Below, in pieces: positions 1 to 6,366 of a DNA stretch of 64,000 nt. This DNA is from Eubacteriaceae bacterium Marseille-Q4139 (GTDB lineage: Bacteria > Bacillota > Clostridia > Lachnospirales > Lachnospiraceae): positions 1,316,365-1,380,364 of the forward strand of contig JAGTTQ010000001.1 of assembly GCA_018223415.1 (NCBI GenBank), given 5' to 3'. Made by a program: the position numbers and the translations under genes. Below the pieces are notes generated by a model. It had not been told where the DNA came from, did not search any database, and saw only the letters and a list, made by a program, of their open reading frames with translations. How positions within the stretch are numbered: the first letter of the stretch is position 1; each line of letters begins with the position of its first letter.

Positions 1-62
1 GGAGAATGCGCGGGAAGATAAAGGTTGGGCTGATGCTGAGGGAAAAGGGGTGGAATATGGGA

Positions 63-92
63 TTGTCAGGGCGAGAGGAGATGTGGTAATAT
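63..92 (+). promoter_or_regulatory. Promoter of the holin-like toxin mRNA
   Basis: A -35 box TTGTCA (63-68) and a -10 box TAATAT (87-92) lie 18 bases apart. Transcription would begin near base 99-101, at the conserved GGAACAGCCG motif, about 65 bases before the toxin start codon. Seen in sequence; promoter activity is inferred. Confidence 0.5.
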
Positions 93-99
93 ATGGACA

Positions 100-131
100 G
101 GAACAGCCGTGTCACTGCAAGGGCGTTGGCC
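100..131 (+). repeat. 5' leader motif, copy 1 (toxin mRNA side)
   Basis: The stretch begins GGAACAGCCG and ends GGGCGTTGGCC. A second copy in opposite orientation lies at 337-365, so the two convergent RNAs of this locus would begin with nearly the same sequence. This symmetry supports a paired locus; its function is not known to me. Confidence 0.55.
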
Positions 132-164
132 TCCCCATCCTACATAAGAGGGGAGGTGGTGCGG

Positions 165-248
165 ATGAACTTTGATTTCAAAGATATGATGTCTTTCGGA
201 ATGTTTATCCTTGCATTACTTACCTTTATTTTTAATAATCGTAAGTAA
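165..248 (+). CDS. Putative holin-like toxin, 27 residues (type I TA)
   Basis: The peptide starts MNFDFKDMMSFGMFILALL and ends TFIFNNRK. It has a polar N-terminus, one hydrophobic helix (about residues 8-23) and a short basic tail. This is the pattern of the small 'putative holin-like toxin' (Hol_Tox) family, often the toxin of type I toxin-antitoxin pairs acting at the membrane. A GGGGAGG ribosome site lies at 150-156; in-frame GTG codons at 156 and 159 are alternative starts, but ATG 165 has better spacing. The gene is followed by two hairpins and an oppositely directed RNA promoter, as expected for such loci. Family assignment is from pattern recognition on a very short peptide, so confidence is moderate. 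Confidence 0.6.
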   Translation: MNFDFKDMMSFGMFILALLTFIFNNRK

Positions 249-251
249 TCG

Positions 252-280
252 TTTCTAAATCCCAGAAATGGGTATAGAAA
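252..280. terminator. Hairpin at the toxin 3' end
   Basis: TTTCTA (252-257) pairs with TAGAAA (275-280), enclosing a CCCA/TGGG inner stem. It lies directly after the toxin stop codon and beside the stronger hairpin at 283-316. It may be the end of the antisense RNA or a stabilising 3' structure. Confidence 0.4.
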
Positions 281-282
281 AA

Positions 283-316
283 CCACCCTTGTACACTTTG
301 GCCAGTAAAAGGGTGG
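283..316. terminator. Bidirectional terminator between toxin and antisense RNA
   Basis: CCACCCTT (283-290) pairs with AAGGGTGG (309-316). The minus-strand product runs into a T run (complement of AAAAA at 278-282), and the plus-strand product into AATTTCT. A shared terminator between convergent transcripts is typical of par/Fst- and Hol_Tox-like loci. Confidence 0.6.
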
Positions 317-371
317 AATTTCTATCTCTAATCTTTGGCCAACCCCCTTTGTGGGCGGCTGTTCCTTTTAT
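283..371 (-). ncRNA. Candidate antisense RNA antitoxin
   Basis: A minus-strand transcript starting near 371 (promoter 378-406) would begin ATAAAAGGAACAGCCG and end at the hairpin 283-316, giving an RNA of about 90 bases. It overlaps the 3' end of the toxin mRNA, so base pairing there could block translation or trigger cleavage. The RNA is inferred from the promoter, terminator and arrangement, not from homology. Confidence 0.45.
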
Positions 372-377
372 GTTTTA

Positions 378-406
378 ACTATATCACAGATGAGGCAAAA
401 ATGCAA
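378..406 (-). promoter_or_regulatory. Promoter of the antisense RNA
   Basis: On the minus strand, TTGCAT (-35, 401-406) and TATAGT (-10, 378-383) are separated by 17 bases. The start point would fall near base 371, just before the repeated GGAACAGCCG motif. The 407-520 stretch beyond it holds no feature I recognise apart from the ribosome site of the next gene. Confidence 0.5.
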
Positions 407-520
407 GGGCGCGAAAATCCGGGCACTAAGTTCCGCCAAAGGCACCGCGACCGCCCAAGCCGCATGTCCGGGTAGAAACAGCAGAATAACAGATATAAAC
501 ACAGCGGAAGGAGTCAATAT

Positions 521-811
521 ATGAAAGAAAAAATGACAAACTGGATGGATCTGTTTGTTGAATCAATCAACTATATCCTTATCACCTACGCCCTCTCCAA
601 TATGGCAATGCTGTTTCAGCACAGCGTCCTGTTCGTTTTGTTTTTTGCGTCCGAAATATGGGTTATGGGAAATTACTGGCGGAAGGTTTATGAAATAACG
701 AAAAGCAAAGTTGGCTCCGCACTTCTCCTGATCGCCTGCTTCCTGCTTCACATTGGATTTGTATATTTTGTCGGCCGGGCTGTCGGGGAGATTGTTCCGT
801 TCCGGCAATAA
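521..811 (+). CDS. Small membrane protein, unknown function (96 aa)
   Basis: Not recognised. The protein has two strongly hydrophobic stretches, about residues 35-55 and 66-90, separated by a basic segment (WRKVYEITKSK), so it is probably a two-helix inner-membrane protein. A good ribosome site (GGAAGGAG, 505-512) sits 8 bases before the ATG. It is followed on the same strand by a DUF1848 gene after about 100 bases, and preceded by the toxin-antitoxin locus. Nothing shows its job. Confidence 0.6.
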   Translation: MKEKMTNWMDLFVESINYILITYALSNMAMLFQHSVLFVLFFASEIWVMGNYWRKVYEITKSKVGSALLLIACFLLHIGFVYFVGRAVGEIVPFRQ

Positions 812-912
812 TTTTGACTCGAAACTGTACCAGCATATTTTCTCTTTTCCATCGCTCCCGCCCCCAACATACTATAATACCCCTATCCAACACCCCCAAG
901 GAGGCCGTCCCC

Positions 913-1851
913 ATGATTATCAGCGCCAGCCGCCGCACCGACATTCCCACCTACTATTCCGAGTGGTTTTTCCGCCGCCTGCGCGAGGGTTTTGTCCTCG
1001 TGAGGAACCCCATGAACCATCGCCAGGTGAGCCGCATCCGCCTGACGCCGGACGTAGTCGACGCCATCGTATTCTGGACAAAGAACCCGGCGCCGATGCT
1101 TCCAAAGCTGGGGGAACTCCATGACTATATGTACTATTTCCAGTTCACCATAACGCCTTACGGGCATGATCTGGAGCCGGGGCTCCCCTCCAAAAAGGAC
1201 TGCATACTCCCGGCCTTCTTTCGCCTCTCGGAGAGCATCGGCCCAGAGCGGGTGATCTGGCGGTATGACCCGATTCTCCTGACGCAGACCTACACCCCGG
1301 ACTTTCACCTGCGCGCCTTCGAGGCTCTTGCCTGCCGTCTGTCCTCTCACACGAAAACATGCGTCATCAGCTTCCTCGACTTTTACCGGAACACAAAAAA
1401 GAACCTGTCCGGTTCCAGGCTTTTGCCGTTTTCCGGAGAGCTTCCGGAGACTCTGACGCGGGGATTTGCGGAAATTGCAGGAAATTATGGGATTGCGCTT
1501 AAGACCTGCGCGGAAGAAATAGACCTTCAGAAATACGGAATTGAACATGGAGCCTGCATCGACCAGGCTCTTTTGGAACGCCTTCTTGACTGTCCGCTAA
1601 ATGCCGGAAAAGATAAGAACCAGCGGCCTGCCTGCGGCTGCATGGAAAGCATCGACATCGGAGCCTACAACACATGCAAAAACGGCTGCCGCTACTGCTA
1701 CGCCGTCTTAAGCGAAACCTCCGCTGCCGGAAACCTTGGCCGCCATGATCCCTGTTCCCCGCTTCTTACCGGGCATCTCGAAGCAGAGGACAGGGTCACG
1801 GAGCGAAACATGCGCTCCCTCAAGGAGACGCAGTTGAAACTTCCATTTTAG
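913..1851 (+). CDS. DUF1848 family protein, radical-SAM-like cysteine motif
   Basis: The 312-residue protein begins MIISASRRTDIPTYYSEW, and WTKNPAP follows at about residue 57: the hallmark N-terminal pattern of DUF1848. Near the C-terminus, CKNGCRYCYA gives a C-x3-C-x2-C motif like that of radical SAM iron-sulfur enzymes, preceded by another cysteine pair (CGC). In known radical SAM proteins this motif binds a [4Fe-4S] cluster, but it is normally near the N-terminus. The ATG at 913 is chosen because AAGGAGG lies just upstream and the family begins here; the frame stays open to 814. The gene converges on the macro-domain gene. Biochemical function is unknown. Confidence 0.85.
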   Translation: MIISASRRTDIPTYYSEWFFRRLREGFVLVRNPMNHRQVSRIRLTPDVVDAIVFWTKNPAPMLPKLGELHDYMYYFQFTITPYGHDLEPGLPSKKDCILPAFFRLSESIGPERVIWRYDPILLTQTYTPDFHLRAFEALACRLSSHTKTCVISFLDFYRNTKKNLSGSRLLPFSGELPETLTRGFAEIAGNYGIALKTCAEEIDLQKYGIEHGACIDQALLERLLDCPLNAGKDKNQRPACGCMESIDIGAYNTCKNGCRYCYAVLSETSAAGNLGRHDPCSPLLTGHLEAEDRVTERNMRSLKETQLKLPF

Positions 1852-1861
1852 GCGGGCAGTT

Positions 1862-2380
1862 TCAGAGGATCTTTTCAAGCTCCTCCCGTCCCATCATAAG
1901 CGCCGCGTCGTCCAGGACGGCGAAAATAATTTCCAGTTCATACGCTTCATGGCGCGCCAGAAACTCTCCGCATGCCCGCAGCGCCTGCTGCCATGCCTCC
2001 CGTTTCGGGTACCCGAAAATCCCGGAAGAAATAAGCGGGAAACCGATGGAATGGAGGCCGTGTTCCATGGCAAGCTCCAGAGCTTTTTCATAGCAGCCGT
2101 AAAGCTTTTCTGCCTCGCCAAAGCTCCCGCCCTGCCAGACAGGGCCCACGGCATGAATGACATACCCGGCTTTTAAGCCAAAGCCCGGCGTTATGGCTGC
2201 GCTCCCTGTGGGGCAGAAACCGATGGCCCGGCAGGCTGCCTCCAGCTTTTCATGGCCGGCTCTCCGGAAAATGGCGCCGCAGACGCCGCCTCCTGCCGCC
2301 AGCCTCTCGTTGGCCGCGTTTACGATGGCGTCAGCCGCTAACTGGGTGATGTCGATTTTCTCGATTCTGATTCTGCTCAT
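1862..2380 (-). CDS. Macro domain protein (ADP-ribose binding/deacylase type)
   Basis: The 172-residue protein is a single macro domain. It shows the ADP-ribose-binding motifs: IVNAANERLAAGGGVCGAI near residue 20-38, then YVIHAVGPVWQGG and the LISSGIFGYPK loop. The family binds ADP-ribose or hydrolyses O-acetyl-ADP-ribose and some ADP-ribosyl links (YmdB/MacroD type). ATG 2380 has a GGGAGGG ribosome site. It lies 111 bases downstream of the HD-RyR gene on the same strand, but a separate promoter (2449-2477) suggests it can be expressed alone. Its closeness to a TIR protein, whose class often cleaves NAD+, is suggestive of a shared ADP-ribose theme; that link is inference. Confidence 0.9.
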   Translation of the reverse strand: MSRIRIEKIDITQLAADAIVNAANERLAAGGGVCGAIFRRAGHEKLEAACRAIGFCPTGSAAITPGFGLKAGYVIHAVGPVWQGGSFGEAEKLYGCYEKALELAMEHGLHSIGFPLISSGIFGYPKREAWQQALRACGEFLARHEAYELEIIFAVLDDAALMMGREELEKIL

Positions 2381-2448
2381 AGATACTCCCTCCCGGCGCG
2401 TCCCAGGCGCGGTGCATGGCCGCGAAAGGGACAAAAATCACTGTCTTC

Positions 2449-2477
2449 ATTATATACCGCCGGACAGGGACAGGCAA
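2449..2477 (-). promoter_or_regulatory. Promoter of the macro-domain gene
   Basis: On the minus strand, TTGCCT (-35, 2472-2477) and a perfect TATAAT (-10, 2449-2454) are separated by 17 bases, about 70 bases before the macro-domain ATG. It sits between the stop of the HD-RyR gene and the macro gene. Confidence 0.6.
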
Positions 2478-2491
2478 GGGGCCGACGCCGT

Positions 2492-4396
2492 TTATCTGGC
2501 AAAGCGGTACATGCGCAGGCCGTCATATAAATCTAACAGCCGGATTAAAAGCCGCATCGGCTCCGCATCTTTTGCCTTTTCCTCTTCGGTCAGCTCTTCA
2601 TATGGGATTAAGTCGCAGTGGACGCGTCTCAAATCCCGCTCCTGCTTATTCTGATAATCGTCTGCAAACACCCAGCCCATCGACCGCTTCTCCTCGGCCC
2701 AACGCTCATGCTCCAAAACAGACAATGTTTCCAGCTCTTCTTTCGTAAAATCCGTTACAAGCTCATAATCCATCGCCCTGCTGTTGTAGAAACAGCCGAT
2801 TTTTTCCAGATGCACCTGGTAATTCCTGGCCTGGGCCAGATTCGAGAGGCGAAACTCCAGAGAAAGCCGGTCAAAATCCCGCTCCAGCTCTTCCTGGAAG
2901 GCCTCCTGTTCCTTTTCCTCCAGCTTTTCTACGCTCTCCGGCGTCAGCTTCTGGTTGTACCTTCCGTTTAAGGCCAGCGCAAAATCATATAGATTCAGAT
3001 AATCGCTCTCCGACGCATAGCGGTTCCTGGCGCGTTTCTTCTCCTGCCAGGCCGTGGAGACCGAAAGCCCGCCCACACTTTCCAGCGCCAGGAATTCACC
3101 GATATCATCCCGGAATTTCAAGGCTCCGCCGGCTTTTGGCATCATGTTCCTGTATGCCGCAGAATTGCAGGCCTTTTCCTTCATGCTGCCGTCATACCAG
3201 TATTCCGCCCGGATGCCTCCGTCCTCAAAGAAAAGATCGGCTCCGAAGGGGCTGACCTGCCGCCTCGTATTCTGCCCGTAGGCCGTCCGATCCCAGCACT
3301 GAAGCTCATCGCAGAGCATCAGAAGATACGCCAGCGGCTGGCCGTCGTCCAGCGAGAGCCGCCTGCTCATATCCCCACTCTTATAGCTTCCGATCACGCC
3401 GAACTCGAAGCGGTACAGGCTGTTATGCAAAAGGATTGCGATGAGGGCGTCCATTTCCTCCATCGGTTCCTTCGAAGAAATGTCATATACCACATGCCCG
3501 TCTTCATCCCGGAGCGAAAGCATCCGCTTTAACATCAAAATCCCGCTGAAAAATGCATGATCCATATAAAGAACCGAGTTCACGGCACGGCGTTCCAGAA
3601 TATCATAAAACTGCTGCCATCCCATGCCCAGCTTCTTCCCGAACCGTTTTTCCAGCTCGGACGCGAAAATATCGTTTAAATCCAGATACCGCTCGCCCTC
3701 GATGAGCTTTGTAAGCAGGTTCATGTTTCCATAGGACACAAACGGCGGCGGGCATTCTCCCGGCCTGTCTTTTTTCCCGATTTTCTTCGCCGCAAGCTGG
3801 TAGGCGACGGTTTTTATCTGCTGGTGGGCAATCTCAAAGGGATACCCCACATCATGAAACAGCGCCGTAAGCCCCCACTGCTTTAAAAAATGGCAGCACG
3901 CTTCGGGGCCGGCCTCCGGGAAGCCAACGCGGCGGTTGTAGGCATTCCGAACTGCCTCATTTTCCTTGTAAACGGCGATTCCCAAAAGGAATACATAGAC
4001 CGAGTGGGAATAGTGATCCCGGTGGGACATTAAAAGAGAGCCGCTGTTTCCCTCATGTTCCGACAGCGTTTCCAACAGGACTCTGGTGGCCTTATAGCCC
4101 TTGCCGAAGGGCGAAAACAAATCGGCATAGCAGTAATAGATATCAAACGCATCCTCTTTCGTTCCCGTCTGCATGAACCGGTGGACGGCGCGTTCGAAGC
4201 AGAGGCGGTTGACGTCCTGCTCATAATTATAGGGAATTCCCGATCTTCCCTCCTTTTCCTCTTCGGAATAATTTAACCCCTGGCAGTCCTGCCGGATAAA
4301 TTCCAGGCAAAGGCGCTCCAGATTCGTCTCCGCCTGATCCATGGCCGGTTCTTTTCCGTCGGCATACTGTTCAAACATCGGATAGCCTGTTTTCAT
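2492..4396 (-). CDS. HD-domain protein with C-terminal RyR domain
   Basis: The product has 634 residues from ATG 4396, chosen for its GGAG site 8 bases upstream; GTG 4444 and ATG 4441, overlapping the TIR stop, are alternatives suggesting translational coupling. Around residues 125-195 it shows SHRDHYSHS and then ALFHDVGYPFE, the His/His-Asp pattern of HD phosphohydrolases. The last ~80 residues (LSVLEHERWAEEKRSMGW, then LIPYEELTEEEK) match the RyR repeat domain of ryanodine receptors and some bacterial proteins. HD enzymes hydrolyse phosphate esters including nucleotides; the RyR domain is thought to be a ligand or protein-binding module. It is third in a three-gene set with the TIR and membrane-RyR genes, hinting at turnover or sensing of a nucleotide signal. 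Substrate unknown. Confidence 0.75.
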   Translation of the reverse strand: MKTGYPMFEQYADGKEPAMDQAETNLERLCLEFIRQDCQGLNYSEEEKEGRSGIPYNYEQDVNRLCFERAVHRFMQTGTKEDAFDIYYCYADLFSPFGKGYKATRVLLETLSEHEGNSGSLLMSHRDHYSHSVYVFLLGIAVYKENEAVRNAYNRRVGFPEAGPEACCHFLKQWGLTALFHDVGYPFEIAHQQIKTVAYQLAAKKIGKKDRPGECPPPFVSYGNMNLLTKLIEGERYLDLNDIFASELEKRFGKKLGMGWQQFYDILERRAVNSVLYMDHAFFSGILMLKRMLSLRDEDGHVVYDISSKEPMEEMDALIAILLHNSLYRFEFGVIGSYKSGDMSRRLSLDDGQPLAYLLMLCDELQCWDRTAYGQNTRRQVSPFGADLFFEDGGIRAEYWYDGSMKEKACNSAAYRNMMPKAGGALKFRDDIGEFLALESVGGLSVSTAWQEKKRARNRYASESDYLNLYDFALALNGRYNQKLTPESVEKLEEKEQEAFQEELERDFDRLSLEFRLSNLAQARNYQVHLEKIGCFYNSRAMDYELVTDFTKEELETLSVLEHERWAEEKRSMGWVFADDYQNKQERDLRRVHCDLIPYEELTEEEKAKDAEPMRLLIRLLDLYDGLRMYRFAR

Positions 4397-4440
4397 TTTC
4401 TTTTCTCCATTCTGAATTTCCATATTTACGGCAAGCGCCA

Positions 4441-6366
4441 TCACAGCTTAAAATACCGGATAAATTCTGCTTCCGGCTCATACTCCACAAAATACTGATC
4501 GAGATCATAGGACGGCCCGCCGTTCCGGGACAGATAGCCGTTGTACCGCTCCATCCATTTCATCACTTCATTCACAAGAAGATCGGCGCCGTACCAGTTT
4601 CTAAACCAGAAATCCCCTGCTTTAAGCGGCTGGTAATGCTTCTTGTTCGCCTCGCTGATTCTGGCCTCGAACATTTCGCCTGAAACCACATATGGCTCGG
4701 CATTTCCGCCCCGGTCTGCCTCCGCGGCGCAGGCCTCAAAAAAGCCTTTTCCGCTTCTCCTATAAAAGGCCTCCAGCATCTGTCCGAACAGGGGCTTCCA
4801 TTTGTTCCCCGTCACCTGGACGGCTCCATCCGGCCCCGGAAGCTCCAGGCTGATCCGCTTAAAGCCCACCGGCGGAGTTTTTCCGCCGCCGGTAAGCCGC
4901 ATAAATTCTTTTTTATTGTCCGAGAGGGCCACCTCGAACGTCTTTTTAAAATCCCGGATCGGCTGGCGGAACGCGGTTTCCTGCGGCATGGAAAGTTCCT
5001 GCGCCGTCGCGGCGGTTTCTGCTGCTGCGGTATTCTCTGCAAGGCCTCCCGTGCCTCCATTCTCTGTCCTGGAGGCCGCCAGAATCACCGCCTGCTTTCC
5101 GCCGTCTTTCAGAAAGACACCTGTGACATCCAGCCCGGTTTCCCGAAGCCTTGTCCGAAGTTTTTCCACAAAACCTTTATTGGAAAGGTGGGTATATAGA
5201 TACCAGCCCGGCTGATTTTCCATCCTTGTGTAATGCTTTTGGTTGCTCCAGTCCATAGCGGCAAGCCGTTCTTCCGGCACAAGATGGGGCTCTTTGTTGG
5301 ACTTCATTCCCTCATAGGCCTTTCTTAAATATTCTTCTCCCAACTGTCCGGCCATGGCCTGTACCATGCTCTTATAGAAGGCACGGATGGTATTTTCCTG
5401 AACCGCAAGCCCGCCCAAAACCGTTCCCGGCGCCTCCAGTTTGATTCCGGAGGGGAACGACACGGATTTGTTCTCGTCCATGTACTTCATGAAGTCCTGG
5501 CAGCTTAAACGGATGCCATCCTGGGGCGGATTGGGGGCTGGCTGTGGGGTGGAGACCTCCTGGGAATCCATAGTCATAACTTCTGATGGGATAGTTTCCT
5601 CATGGTCATGAACCAAAATCTGATGTGTTTTCAAACTATTCAAAATGTCTTCCCAGTCATCAATCCATTTAGAGTTATCAAACTGAGGCTCCTGATTTTC
5701 TATTACTTCTGACATACAGAGTGCAACTCCCTGTTTGGTTTTCACACTGCTTCCTGCCACCATCTTTTCAAGAGTGCTGTACCAGTCTCCATTTGTGCCG
5801 TCCAAATTCATCAGGCCTTTAAGGCCGCTCTTTACACACTCAATCTCTTCATTGCTCGGCTCCTCTTTCAACGCCTCTTCTCTCGATGATTGTGCCAGCT
5901 CATATACTGCCGTCTTAATGTAGACGCTCCTATCGCTGTTCAGATTCACTGGTATTAAAGGAAGCTCCCTTTTCTTATATCGTCTTATTCTCACGGCAGT
6001 TGAATAGCGATAAAGAAATTCCATAAGTGCCGGATAGCTCTGTATATAATTTTTACTGAAAAACGCCATCATAACTTTGCATCTGGGGTTTTCAAGCCGT
6101 CTTTCCATAAGCTCAACCCAACTTTTAGAATCTCCGGCATACTCTGTATCAATCGAAATCCTTACCCCTTCCTGCAACAGCCATGCCACCAGTTCATAAA
6201 CCTTTTTGGCGTCATCGTCTGCATGGCTATAACTAATGAATGCATAATCTTCCTCCGGATATTTATCCCAATTCTTTCTGTGCCAGTGTTTCACCCGCTG
6301 TTTTAATTCCGAAAGCGGCATCGCCCTCAGTTCATCCCTCGTCAGCTTCTTCTCCTGCATTCCCAT
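4441..6366 (-). CDS. TIR-domain protein with duplicated C-terminal module
   Basis: The protein has 641 residues. A TIR domain occupies about residues 40-150: DYAFISYSHADDD (strand A and box 1), then SIDTEYAGDSKSW, and SKNYIQSYPALMEFLYRY, whose Glu (about residue 116) lines up with the catalytic glutamate of NAD+-cleaving TIR enzymes. A linker follows, then two similar modules at about 285-425 and 470-640. Both start IR...F...NK and contain a KHY motif (SNQKHY, ANKKHY) followed by an aromatic strand. The gene overlaps the upstream membrane-RyR gene by 35 bases; ATG 6366 follows a GGGG-type site, while ATG 6360 is possible. Bacterial TIR proteins commonly degrade NAD+ or make cyclic ADP-ribose signals in immunity. 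Enzyme activity here is inferred from the Glu only. Confidence 0.8.
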   Translation of the reverse strand: MGMQEKKLTRDELRAMPLSELKQRVKHWHRKNWDKYPEEDYAFISYSHADDDAKKVYELVAWLLQEGVRISIDTEYAGDSKSWVELMERRLENPRCKVMMAFFSKNYIQSYPALMEFLYRYSTAVRIRRYKKRELPLIPVNLNSDRSVYIKTAVYELAQSSREEALKEEPSNEEIECVKSGLKGLMNLDGTNGDWYSTLEKMVAGSSVKTKQGVALCMSEVIENQEPQFDNSKWIDDWEDILNSLKTHQILVHDHEETIPSEVMTMDSQEVSTPQPAPNPPQDGIRLSCQDFMKYMDENKSVSFPSGIKLEAPGTVLGGLAVQENTIRAFYKSMVQAMAGQLGEEYLRKAYEGMKSNKEPHLVPEERLAAMDWSNQKHYTRMENQPGWYLYTHLSNKGFVEKLRTRLRETGLDVTGVFLKDGGKQAVILAASRTENGGTGGLAENTAAAETAATAQELSMPQETAFRQPIRDFKKTFEVALSDNKKEFMRLTGGGKTPPVGFKRISLELPGPDGAVQVTGNKWKPLFGQMLEAFYRRSGKGFFEACAAEADRGGNAEPYVVSGEMFEARISEANKKHYQPLKAGDFWFRNWYGADLLVNEVMKWMERYNGYLSRNGGPSYDLDQYFVEYEPEAEFIRYFKL

